NCBI RefSeq assembly: GCF_001542415.1
Contig: NZ_LNCU01000036.1
Coordinates: 1-39,177, forward strand
Direction: 5' to 3'
Source of the DNA: Bradyrhizobium macuxiense
GTDB lineage: Bacteria > Pseudomonadota > Alphaproteobacteria > Rhizobiales > Xanthobacteraceae
DNA: 39,177 nt
Position 1 is the first letter of the stretch. Each line of letters opens with the position of its first letter. The notes under the pieces were generated by a model that worked only from the letters and a program-made list of their open reading frames with translations, did no database searches and was not told where the DNA came from. Position numbers and translations under genes: made by a program. Shown here piece after piece: positions 6,980-14,941 of this stretch.

Positions 6980-9391
6980 CTAATCGACGTATCCGTATCG
7001 CTTGTAGTACCGATTGCGATAGTAGCCGGCGCTGTAGATGTCGTAGCGACTCATCACCGCCATGTTCACCTTGTTGAGGACTGCGCCAAGCATCCGTTCG
7101 CGGACGACCGGGGCTTCGCTCAGCACGCGCTCGAGAATATCGACCTTGGCCTTGGCCCATTCGACCACCAGGATGTACGAATCCGCCAGCGCGCCGGTGG
7201 CACGAACGTCGATCACTGGTGCGAGCGGGCTAAGGTCGAGGATGATGCGATCGTAGTGCTCCCGCAGGTGCTGGAACAGCCGCTCCATTTGCGGCGAGGC
7301 AAGCACATCGCTCGAATTGGAGAAGCGTGAGGTCACGACGCAAGGCATGAAATGCAGATTGGTCTGGGGATCGATCCACACCGCATCCGTCCAATCGACC
7401 CGGCCCACGACAACATCGATCAAGCCGGCCTGAGCGGAGGGCGCCAGCCGCGCGGTGAGGCTCGGATTGCGGATATCACCGTCGATCAGGAGCGTGCGCG
7501 AACCGCTTTGCGCAACGGTCTGGGCAAGCGCCTCGCTGACTGTGGATTTGCCTTCATTGGGAAGTCCGGAGGTGATGCCTACCACCTTGTTGGCCGATCC
7601 GTAGCTGCTGAGATCGCATGCAAGCTTGATCGAACGGAAGCCCTCGGCAAAGCGCGAGAAGGGCGAGTTGATCACGTACCTGCCGACGCTCTGGTCGGCG
7701 GTCAGGAGACGATCGCCATGCGGTTGCGGGTGCTTTGACCTGACCTCGGATTTGTCCATCGGCAAGCCCGAGGCTGCCGCGGGAACCGGCTTTGGTGCCG
7801 CCGGCTGCGGTTTCTTCCGCTTGTTGAACAACTGTCCTGCCTTGGTGAGCAGAGCGTGCCCGGCCAGACGGACGTTCTGCTCGCTGCCGATCGCCGGGAT
7901 CGAAGCAAGACAGCTGGTGTGGAGGAACTGCTCGACCTGAGACACTGTTCTGAACACTCGGTCCATCATGTCGAGCAGGATGGCAACGCCGCCCGCGAGG
8001 ATCGCGCCGCCGATCAGGGTTGCCAGCAGAATGAGGGTCGTCTTGGGCGACGTCTTGTTGGGGGCATTGGACGCCTGCGTGATCACACGTGCTTCGGTGA
8101 TCGGGAACGACTGCTGCTGAACCGAGACCATGTAGAGCTGCAGGAAGTTGTCCGACAGTGCGCGGGCGCTCTGGGCATTGCTCTCCAGATCGCGCAAGGC
8201 GATCTGTGCCTGGTTGGTGCCGTTGGACAGCGCGATTGTATCGTTCAGGCTCTTCTGACTGGATTCCTCGCGCGCCTTCGCAATCGCGAGGTCGCTCTTG
8301 TAGACCTCGGCGGTGCGCCGCAGCTCGTCGGTGATCGAATGCCTGATCTCGCGCATCTGGTTGCGCAGGTTGACGACCGCAAGGTGGGTCGGTCCGTACC
8401 GATTGGACCAGTCGGCCTCTCGCGCCGCGTAATCGAGATAGGTCTGCCGCAGCTTGGTGATCACCGGATTATTCATGGTGTCGGTCACGGTCGCCAGATC
8501 ATTCAGGATGACCTTGGAGTCGCCGTCGTCCGAATTCAGAATGGCCGTGATCCGCTCAAGCTTGGCCTGCGCTTCGGCGCGCTGCGAGCGAGCCTGCGTC
8601 AGCGAACTATTGATCTCCGCGAGCTGCTGCTCGGTCAGCAGGCGCCCGCCGGCATCGACGATGTTGTTCTTTGCCTTGAAGTCGGCGACCGCGCGCTCGG
8701 CGGTCGATGCTTCCGTGCGCAGTTCCTTCAGTCGATCCTGTAGCCAAACCGCCGCGCGCCGCGACGCCTGATATTTCGATTCCAGCGAATCGTTGATGTA
8801 GCCGTCAGCCACTGCATTGGCGATGCGCGCGGCTTCGTCGGGCGAGCGCGACTGATAAGAGATCTCGATGACATAGCTCAGGCCGACGCGCTTGATGGAG
8901 AGGTTGCCGGTCAGCTTGCCGATCGCCATGCGCATCAATGCGGCTTCGGACGGAGGCTGTTCCGGAAACATCCAGGAAAACAGATTCGAGACGCTGCCGA
9001 GCAGCCCAGGCTCGTCGCTGGTGAATTCAGGCGAATCGAGCAGGTGCAGCTGCTTGATGACGTTGGTTGCAATGGTCTCCGACTTGAGCACTTCGACCTG
9101 GCTGTCGACCATGGCCGAGTCGATCGAGGTGTCGGCGCCCGTCGGCTGCTGCGTCTGCAGGCCCTGCATCTTGCGGCTGTCGATCAGAAGCACGGCGGTG
9201 CCGGTGAAGCGCTTCGGGGCGGTCATCAAATAGACGCCGGCCAGACCGATGCACAGACACATCACGAAGATCATCACGGGGTACTGGCGGCCAATCAGCG
9301 CGATCGCAGAAGAAACCGTCTGCTCCAGCGAAGCCGACTCTTGCGTGGGAGATTCGATCTCGCGAGGGGGTGTGATTCGAGTTTGGAGCAT
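6980..9391 (-). CDS. exoP: Wzz/BY-kinase (ExoP-type co-polymerase and tyrosine autokinase)
   Basis: This 803-residue inner-membrane chain-length regulator is fused to a bacterial tyrosine kinase. TM1 is at about 38-57. The Wzz domain follows, with a long coiled coil over about 205-415. TM2 is at about 452-474, preceded by the proline-containing NAPNKTSPK. A proline-rich linker spans 525-560. The kinase domain has Walker A GLPNEGKST (609-617), Walker A' LLIDGDIRNP (634-643) and Walker B IILDLSPLAP (716-725). The tail holds eight tyrosines between 783 and 801, the expected autophosphorylation cluster. Such proteins set chain length and gate OPX export by cycles of phosphorylation. The gene stands alone with 553 non-coding bases upstream, so it probably has its own promoter. 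The nearest named relative is rhizobial ExoP; the symbol is by homology. Confidence 0.93.
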   Translation of the reverse strand: MLQTRITPPREIESPTQESASLEQTVSSAIALIGRQYPVMIFVMCLCIGLAGVYLMTAPKRFTGTAVLLIDSRKMQGLQTQQPTGADTSIDSAMVDSQVEVLKSETIATNVIKQLHLLDSPEFTSDEPGLLGSVSNLFSWMFPEQPPSEAALMRMAIGKLTGNLSIKRVGLSYVIEISYQSRSPDEAARIANAVADGYINDSLESKYQASRRAAVWLQDRLKELRTEASTAERAVADFKAKNNIVDAGGRLLTEQQLAEINSSLTQARSQRAEAQAKLERITAILNSDDGDSKVILNDLATVTDTMNNPVITKLRQTYLDYAAREADWSNRYGPTHLAVVNLRNQMREIRHSITDELRRTAEVYKSDLAIAKAREESSQKSLNDTIALSNGTNQAQIALRDLESNAQSARALSDNFLQLYMVSVQQQSFPITEARVITQASNAPNKTSPKTTLILLATLIGGAILAGGVAILLDMMDRVFRTVSQVEQFLHTSCLASIPAIGSEQNVRLAGHALLTKAGQLFNKRKKPQPAAPKPVPAAASGLPMDKSEVRSKHPQPHGDRLLTADQSVGRYVINSPFSRFAEGFRSIKLACDLSSYGSANKVVGITSGLPNEGKSTVSEALAQTVAQSGSRTLLIDGDIRNPSLTARLAPSAQAGLIDVVVGRVDWTDAVWIDPQTNLHFMPCVVTSRFSNSSDVLASPQMERLFQHLREHYDRIILDLSPLAPVIDVRATGALADSYILVVEWAKAKVDILERVLSEAPVVRERMLGAVLNKVNMAVMSRYDIYSAGYYRNRYYKRYGYVD

Positions 9392-9944
9392 CCGGCTCGT
9401 CTACCTGGCTTGAGTTCCTAGATTGTGCCGTGTCGATGTGGGCCAACGCAGCCCACGCTGAACGCATCAGCCCCCCGAACGTGCCAAACAAATGTGTCAG
9501 CAAGAGTGCGGTGCATCATACAATTCCGAAACTCGTCTCAGCTCTCGGGACGCCATCGCTGGTGGACCGTGGTTCCGCGTCAGAGCGCAGCAATTCCCGT
9601 GCCGGTTGCCGGTAGATCGCCGCCGCACATGTGCGGCAACAAATCGACAAGAAGATGGAAAACGGTGAACGAGCAATAAAAAGATAATGCAACCAGAATG
9701 ACGTCCATCGAATGGCTGGAGCCGTGAGGGGCGGGATCCCCGCGAGAGATCCGGGTTCCATTGGCCGACATGAGGCACTTCGCATGGCCCGGCAGGGCAG
9801 GACCTACCGCTCGCCGAGGCGGGGGTCGGCGACGCGACGTTCTGCCGCTCACGCTACCAGACTCCCTGCGAGCCTGTCGTCGGACGAGGCCATCCCTCGG
9901 AACGCCCGTCTCGTGAGAGACCAGTTGGACGGTGAGTGCGGCGA
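9392..9944. promoter_or_regulatory. 553-base gap upstream of the Wzz/kinase gene
   Basis: No gene is seen here. The notable element is the perfect 16-bp palindrome at 9622-9637. An A/T-rich island (about 9655-9700) is unusual for this GC-rich region and could hold the promoter for the minus-strand kinase gene. I found no convincing -35/-10 pair. No terminator with a T-run is visible after the epimerase gene that ends at 9945. Confidence 0.4.
9622..9637. promoter_or_regulatory. perfect 16-bp palindrome, candidate operator
   Basis: GCCGCACATGTGCGGC reads the same on both strands. It lies about 230 bases upstream of the Wzz/kinase start, next to the A/T-rich island. A zero-loop palindrome of this size suits a dimeric regulator better than a terminator hairpin. 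The cognate protein is unknown. Confidence 0.4.
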
Positions 9945-10928
9945 TCAATCGAAATCGGCGACGCCGGAGTCGTGCTTCCATTCGCGCAGCGAGCTCGTGA
10001 CGTCGTAGTCGAACTTGAATCCGCTGGCCACCAACCGCTTCGGCAGGATGTTCGTCGAGAACCACAATTTCCGGATGCGTTCGCGGTTGATCCCGGTCTT
10101 GATGCCAGCCTTGTGCAGCACCTCGAACGGAAGGACCGCGAGATTCATGAACCAGATCGGAATGGTCAGGGTTGGCTTCTTGTAGCCGGCGGCCTGGGAG
10201 AACGCCGCGCAGACGTCGCTGATCGTGTAGCGGTGCTCGTAGCAGAAGTTGTAGACCGACACGCCATCGTTGCGTTCGGCCATGAACAGCATCGACGACA
10301 CCAGGTCCTTCACGTAACCGCACGACTTGATGGTGTCGGTTCGGCCAGGATAGACGAAAGCCCGTCGCTCCAGCAGCCGCGACAGCCGCGTGAAGTTTCC
10401 TCCCTCATAGAGACCATAGATGACGGCAGGGCGAACGATCGTAAGTCGTCTTGCCGCGTCCTCCGACTGCCAAAGGCGATGGATGGCTTCGGCCGACAGC
10501 TTTGAGCGCCCATAGGCGCTGACCGGCGCGGGCTGCGAGTCTTCGTCGAGCGGCGCTTCGCTCGGACCGTAAATGGATATCGAGCTCGTGAAGGTGATAT
10601 TCCGGCTGCCGGTTTCCTTGGCAAACCGGCACACGTTCACCGCGCCCAGCACATTGGTGTAGTAGTATTCGCCGTCCGGGTGGCCTGGCGTTGTGTGGAT
10701 GGCCGCCAGATTGAAGATGTCGGCAGGTGCGCCGCTCGCAAGCTTGAGGTCGATCGGCTCCCGGACATCGTGATGGACATATTCGACGCCGACAACCAGG
10801 GTCCTCGGCTTGCCGATGTCGACGGCAACGACCCGCTCGTATTGTCCCGACGCGACCAGCCGGTTCATCAGATGCGTTCCGATGAAGCCGGCACCTCCGA
10901 ACACGATTGCCTGAGTGGAATTCGACAT
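9945..10928 (-). CDS. NAD-dependent sugar epimerase/dehydratase (extended SDR)
   Basis: A cytoplasmic extended short-chain dehydrogenase acting on a nucleotide sugar. It has GGAGFIG (about residues 11-17) for NAD binding, FNLAAIHTTPGH, TSSISIYGPSE (the active Ser/Thr region) and YGRSK (catalytic Tyr and Lys, near residue 140). Length (327) is normal. The substrate cannot be read from sequence; the closest impression is UDP-sugar epimerases or dehydratases. It is the last gene of the minus-strand group downstream of the ACP/MBOAT operon, 138 bases after the secreted cysteine protein, and may be co-transcribed. Start at ATG 10928; the ribosome site (AGGG) is weak. Confidence 0.85.
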   Translation of the reverse strand: MSNSTQAIVFGGAGFIGTHLMNRLVASGQYERVVAVDIGKPRTLVVGVEYVHHDVREPIDLKLASGAPADIFNLAAIHTTPGHPDGEYYYTNVLGAVNVCRFAKETGSRNITFTSSISIYGPSEAPLDEDSQPAPVSAYGRSKLSAEAIHRLWQSEDAARRLTIVRPAVIYGLYEGGNFTRLSRLLERRAFVYPGRTDTIKSCGYVKDLVSSMLFMAERNDGVSVYNFCYEHRYTISDVCAAFSQAAGYKKPTLTIPIWFMNLAVLPFEVLHKAGIKTGINRERIRKLWFSTNILPKRLVASGFKFDYDVTSSLREWKHDSGVADFD

Positions 10929-11066
10929 GCGTTCAAGGCCCTGTTCGAGTGGGGATGCTGAATACGGCGTGATGGATCTCCGTCAGGACGTCATGATCGG
11001 GTGCACGCATTGGCAAGCCAGCGGCATGCGACCCGACAAGGACTGCGGTTGGCGTTGGGTGTATCA

Positions 11067-11528
11067 TCAATAGAGCTCGCGGTACTCGTAGCCGAATGCG
11101 GTCGAACCGCCCGAGATACCGAGGATCCGTTGCAGCTTCTGGTAGCCGGTCAGTGCAACCTTGATGCAATCCGAACTGCCGGTATAGCAGACCTGAACGG
11201 TGATGGATTGGCCGCAGCTGTTGTTCACGGTCACGATCTGATCGATGATCTTCGGATTGATGACTTGCGGATGCGTCGATGGATGCACCGATATGCAGGC
11301 CGTCCCGTCCGGCGCCTTATGGGGCGGCGCATATGTGCCTTTCATCGGCGGGAACGGATTCGCGGGCGCCGGCGACACGCCGGTTCCCCCGTACATTGGC
11401 GCCGTCGATCGTCCGAAGCCGACTATCTGGGCCTGTGCTGACGGTGCGACAAGCAGGGCAGCCGTCGCCACGCCGCACGCAGTGCGGATGACGCGACCGA
11501 CGCTGCGTGACAGGTAGTCGCTGTTCAT
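11067..11528 (-). CDS. secreted cysteine-containing protein of unknown function, coupled to the VOC gene
   Basis: The family is not recognised. Residues 1-34 form a signal peptide (twin-basic start, hydrophobic ATAALLVAPS, cleavage after AQA). The mature part (about 119 residues) begins with a Gly/Pro-rich stretch. It then has four cysteines arranged ACISVHP, NSCGQS, VQVCYTG and SDCIK, and a C-terminal YEYRELY. This suggests a small disulfide-bonded periplasmic domain. The ATG overlaps the stop codon of the VOC gene (ATGA, 11525-11528), so translation is coupled to an operon whose other products load and transfer an acyl group. A periplasmic accessory role in the modification, such as presenting acceptor glycan, is possible but unproven. 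Confidence 0.75.
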   Translation of the reverse strand: MNSDYLSRSVGRVIRTACGVATAALLVAPSAQAQIVGFGRSTAPMYGGTGVSPAPANPFPPMKGTYAPPHKAPDGTACISVHPSTHPQVINPKIIDQIVTVNNSCGQSITVQVCYTGSSDCIKVALTGYQKLQRILGISGGSTAFGYEYRELY

Positions 11529-11986
11529 GCGCTCGCCCCGGGTTCGGTCCCGGTTTCGAGAAGCTCAATGAGGCCGAAACCGGAAATGTGGTGGAACGAG
11601 ACCTTCTGGCCGCCAAACAAGATGGCCGGTGCGGGCGCGCTGACCGGCACGATCTCGATCCCCGACGCCGCCAGCACGTCGAGCGTCTGTTCGGCATTGG
11701 AGCACGCGTAGCACAAATGGTAGATCATGGTGCCGGTCCGCTTGATCATCTTGTCGATGGGTGAGGGGCCGTCGCCGGGCCAGATCACTTCGACGTCAGG
11801 CATCACCGGGTGATGCCGCATGGCGAGATTGACCCGCTGTATTGGGTCATAGACGGTGTTTCCCGCGATGTAACCGAGTGACGCCAGGTAACGAAAGGCC
11901 TCTTCCGGGGAGGCGACCGCAAGCCCGAAGTGATGGAAGGCCAGTGCGGCCGTTGCTGATGCGATGCCGTTCGCTCGCTGGTCCAC
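11525..11986 (-). CDS. VOC-family (glyoxalase/methylmalonyl-CoA-epimerase-like) enzyme
   Basis: A 153-residue vicinal-oxygen-chelate protein with two beta-alpha-beta-beta-beta modules. Metal-ligand positions match the methylmalonyl-CoA epimerase pattern: FHHFGLAV (H18 or H19), DVEVIWPG (E66), MIYHLCYAC (H90) and GLIELLE (E141). VOC enzymes of this branch use a divalent metal to stabilise an enolate. A role in epimerising or processing the carrier-bound acyl unit is plausible from position, which is 6 bases after the ACP stop. It starts at GTG 11986 with little Shine-Dalgarno sequence, so it is probably translated by coupling. Its end overlaps the next gene by 4 bases. Function in this setting is inference. 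Confidence 0.82.
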   Translation of the reverse strand: MDQRANGIASATAALAFHHFGLAVASPEEAFRYLASLGYIAGNTVYDPIQRVNLAMRHHPVMPDVEVIWPGDGPSPIDKMIKRTGTMIYHLCYACSNAEQTLDVLAASGIEIVPVSAPAPAILFGGQKVSFHHISGFGLIELLETGTEPGASA

Positions 11987-11992
11987 GCGCCG

Positions 11993-12232
11993 TTACGCTT
12001 TCTTCTCGATCAGGTCGGCGAACTCGCCGACATTCTTCAGGTTGCCGATCTCGGATGCGGAGAATTTCACGCCGAAGGCCTTCGAGACGGCCAGCACGAG
12101 GCGGATATGCGACAGGCTGTCCCAACCATCGACGTCGTCAGCGGTCGTCTGCGGCGTCAGCGCCAGGTCGTCCTCGTCAAACACGTCCTGAAAAACCGTG
12201 GTGAGCTTGCTGTAGACTTCGGCCTTCTGCAT
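11993..12232 (-). CDS. acyl carrier protein (79 aa, dedicated to the modification operon)
   Basis: A small acidic acyl carrier protein. The phosphopantetheine attachment motif is GWDSLSH with Ser39, in the usual place of a four-helix carrier. It is not the fatty-acid AcpP, whose motif is normally DSLD and which neighbours fab genes. This copy sits between an SGNH-like gene and a VOC gene in the FkbH/MBOAT operon. That is the arrangement expected for a carrier that hands an acyl group to a membrane O-acyltransferase, as DltC does to DltB. A strong Shine-Dalgarno (AAAGGAAG) precedes the ATG, the best in the operon, which would fit a need for high carrier level. Confidence 0.92.
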   Translation of the reverse strand: MQKAEVYSKLTTVFQDVFDEDDLALTPQTTADDVDGWDSLSHIRLVLAVSKAFGVKFSASEIGNLKNVGEFADLIEKKA

Positions 12233-12289
12233 TGCGTCTTCCTTTGTCGATCGAGTTGCGGTGGTGCCGGCGTGCGGATGGCGTGCCGG

Positions 12290-13444
12290 TCAGTTGTCGG
12301 GCGTGGCGGTCACCTGCGGAGCGGCCGTCACCTGCTCCGATGAGCGTAGGGTGGTGACCCGCGGTGCGTTGCCGGGATTCTGCTGGCAGACGAACGAATC
12401 CAGTGTCGTCGCCAGTCTGGCCGACCAGACATTGGCCAGATGCTGCTTCGCATGCACCTCGTCCGAATAGTCGAGGTCATTGTCGAGGTCGTCCATGCTC
12501 AGCGAGACGAAGTTCGGCCGGTCGCCGAATTCCCGAAGCAGGCCCTTCAGGGCCAACCGGTAGCTCGGTTCGTACGGACTTGCATCACGATGCCAGGCGG
12601 GGATCGGCAGGTCGACGAGCACGACCTTCTCTCCGGAATCCAGCAGCGTCCGAATGGTTTGTTTCAGGACTTCGACCTGGGCAGGCGAAATGTCGTTCGT
12701 GCGCCCCATGGTCTCCTTCCAGTATTCCAACGCCTTTTGCTTGTCCGCGTCGGACATCACGACGCTTTCGCGTTCCTGGTCGGTGCGCTGGGCGCTGGTG
12801 CGGCCGGTCATGACGAGATTGACGCCGGCCCTGGCCTCGCGCGCGGCCTTCTCGAGCAGCAGGAACGGCCGGATCGCCATGACACCCGCGTCCAGCCATT
12901 GCGGTGGCAACACCGCAACCGGACCATTCGGCGTGCGACGATAGAACCCGTACCGGTAGCGTTCGATATCGATATCGGTCTCGCCGCGATGGCGATCGCC
13001 ATCGGCAAACTTCACATCCGAATCGATGAACATGCCGAACCAGATGCCCATGACGAAGGTGTTCTGCCGCCGCTCCTGATCAGTCTGCACCTCGTGCACG
13101 AGATCGATCACCTGCTGGACCTCGGAGATGTTGGCGCCCCCCATCGCGAGGTTGCTGACCTTGGCGCAACCGAGCTTCGACTGCACCTGCTTCTGCCGGA
13201 ACCCGACTCCGGTATTCGATGCTCCCACCAGAATGATCTTCTGGTCCGGGTTGGCCAGCACGCTGCGGCCGAGGAAGACGTATTTGGGAACTGTCATGTA
13301 GAGCGTTTGTTCCGCGGCCTGGAAGTCTCGCGGACCGGCGCTCGACGGATCCGGAAAGACGAGGAACGACGCGCCGGCGAGCAGCACGTAAAGAAAGGCG
13401 AACGACAACAAGGTCAACGCCGACTGTCTCAGGATATATTTCAA
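12290..13444 (-). CDS. SGNH-hydrolase-like membrane-anchored protein (AlgJ/AlgX/DltD-like role)
   Basis: A 384-residue protein with one N-terminal membrane anchor (about residues 8-30) and a periplasmic SGNH-like domain. Block I is VGASNTG (residues 73-79, candidate nucleophile Ser76), followed by NLAMGGANISE. The C-terminal Asp/His pair is DEVHAK (D328, H331). The usual GxND block is replaced by MGIWFGMF, so the oxyanion-hole Asn is not obvious. Partners of MBOAT proteins in alginate acetylation (AlgJ/AlgX) and in D-alanylation (DltD) share this design. Start is TTG at 13444, with AAGG 9 bases before it and only 2 bases after the MBOAT stop, which indicates tight coupling. Probable job: final transfer of the acyl group to the polysaccharide in the periplasm. 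Confidence 0.82.
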   Translation of the reverse strand: MKYILRQSALTLLSFAFLYVLLAGASFLVFPDPSSAGPRDFQAAEQTLYMTVPKYVFLGRSVLANPDQKIILVGASNTGVGFRQKQVQSKLGCAKVSNLAMGGANISEVQQVIDLVHEVQTDQERRQNTFVMGIWFGMFIDSDVKFADGDRHRGETDIDIERYRYGFYRRTPNGPVAVLPPQWLDAGVMAIRPFLLLEKAAREARAGVNLVMTGRTSAQRTDQERESVVMSDADKQKALEYWKETMGRTNDISPAQVEVLKQTIRTLLDSGEKVVLVDLPIPAWHRDASPYEPSYRLALKGLLREFGDRPNFVSLSMDDLDNDLDYSDEVHAKQHLANVWSARLATTLDSFVCQQNPGNAPRVTTLRSSEQVTAAPQVTATPDN

Positions 13445-13446
13445 TT

Positions 13447-14883
13447 TCAGAACGCCTTGTAGACGAAGTCCGGAGCCTTATGCAGCAGGGTCGCGACGGC
13501 GACGATTGCCATCATCTTGCCTGCCAGGTTCAGATTTCTGGTGATCTCGCCGCCCTGGATAGCCGCCAGGGTGGGGATGCGAAGACGAGTCTGGACGAAA
13601 TCCAGGATGAGTGCCGCGATCCCGAACACCACCGCCACCACTGCGAAGGCACCGACAACGCCGGCGAAGCCGAGCCGCGCCACCAGAGCGGTGAATTGAG
13701 GCAGTTCAGGGACCCAGAGGCAGGTCAGTGCGAGCACGAAATAGGCGACTGTGAGGCCACGCGCGGAATAGATGTAGGCGGTGGACTCGGTCAGCGCGCG
13801 GTAGCGCTTCTTGCCGAAGCGTTCGGTGCAAGCCACCTGCCAGAGCTTGTTGATGCTTGCTCCAGCACCCATCAGCAGGCCGTAGATGACGAAGACCGCG
13901 GTGGTGCCGTGCCAGACGCCCATCACGCCGAACGTGATGAAGAACGCGAGCACTCCCAGATAAGACGTGAGCGCCGGCGAGGGCAGCCAGGTCATCAGGA
14001 ACATCAGGAGCGGGTTGAACAGGTAGAACTTGAACCACTGCGACAGCGTCATGTGCCAGCGCTGCCAGAACTCAAGAAAGCTGCGCGCCGAGAACGGCTT
14101 GTCGAAGTTCTCCGGCAACGTCTGCCCAAGCAGGGTTCCGATGCCGATCACGATGTCCATGTATCCCGAGAAATTGAAATACAGATAGACCGTATAAAGC
14201 GATGCGACCGTCGCATAGACGGCGCATAGCTTTAGGAACGAAAGGCCGGCCGGCTGCAGCAGCTGCGGACTGAGGAACGTAAAGGCATAGTTGGCGGTCG
14301 CGGCGATGATGACGAATTTCACGTAGCCGGTCGCGATTCTGGAGAACGCGGCGTAGACCGCCGCGGCGTCAAGCTGGACTGCGGCCTTTCCGTCCATCGC
14401 ACTGAAATCCTGATAGCGCTGGATCGGCCCGGAGACGAAGCACAGGAAGTTGCAGGTGAAGCGAAAGAATGCCAGCGGGCCAATTCGCTCCGTAAGATCT
14501 CCGGATCGCACGTCCACCATGATGTGCAGGATCCGGAACAGGATGTAGGAAAGCCCGATGGTCAGATACGGGAACGGAAGCTGACCCAATCCTTCGAAGA
14601 AGGAGAAACGCTTGAGGAAAACGTAGCAGCACAGGATCGCGACGACCCCTAGCGCCAGCGCAAGAGCCGACTGGCGAAGGTAAAGCGCGGATACGCAGAG
14701 ATAGCCGAGCGCGAGGAAAGCGAGCAGCGGCAGCACCTGCGTGACGTCGTTCAGATAGCTTGCGATGAAGATCGCGTTCGCGGCCCCGAGCACGAATCGC
14801 CGGTAGATGACCGATTCACTGATGTGAAAGGCGGTAACGACCGCCGCAAGAAACGCAAAGAACAGGGGCGATGTCAGACTCAT
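13447..14883 (-). CDS. MBOAT-family O-acyltransferase (AlgI/DltB-like)
   Basis: A polytopic membrane-bound O-acyltransferase of 478 residues with about 11 hydrophobic segments. Family landmarks are FVSGPIQRYQDF (about 149-160), NFDKPFSARSFLEFWQRWH (about 259-277, with His277) and the catalytic GVWHG (His325). MBOAT proteins of this branch carry an activated acyl group across or into the inner membrane and pass it to a periplasmic SGNH protein. The gene lies 58 bases downstream of the FkbH-like gene and 2 bases before the SGNH-like gene. With a dedicated ACP in the same operon, the donor is probably acyl-ACP as in DltB, rather than acetyl-CoA (inference). Confidence 0.92.
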   Translation of the reverse strand: MSLTSPLFFAFLAAVVTAFHISESVIYRRFVLGAANAIFIASYLNDVTQVLPLLAFLALGYLCVSALYLRQSALALALGVVAILCCYVFLKRFSFFEGLGQLPFPYLTIGLSYILFRILHIMVDVRSGDLTERIGPLAFFRFTCNFLCFVSGPIQRYQDFSAMDGKAAVQLDAAAVYAAFSRIATGYVKFVIIAATANYAFTFLSPQLLQPAGLSFLKLCAVYATVASLYTVYLYFNFSGYMDIVIGIGTLLGQTLPENFDKPFSARSFLEFWQRWHMTLSQWFKFYLFNPLLMFLMTWLPSPALTSYLGVLAFFITFGVMGVWHGTTAVFVIYGLLMGAGASINKLWQVACTERFGKKRYRALTESTAYIYSARGLTVAYFVLALTCLWVPELPQFTALVARLGFAGVVGAFAVVAVVFGIAALILDFVQTRLRIPTLAAIQGGEITRNLNLAGKMMAIVAVATLLHKAPDFVYKAF

Positions 14884-14941
14884 GTCCGTGGGCTCGGGGC
14901 TTTCAGAAGTTCTCGTTCAAGTTTTCGGCGATCTGATCCGA

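Noticed and set aside
7856..8743. 295-codon open frame on the plus strand inside the Wzz/kinase gene
   Set aside because: Antisense to a confidently assigned gene; composition (Arg/Gly/Asp-rich, no domain) is that of a GC-rich shadow frame.
12440..13462. 340-codon plus-strand frame opposite the SGNH-like gene
   Set aside because: Shadow frame rich in Arg/His/Gln; the opposite strand has the anchor and SGNH motifs and fits the operon spacing.
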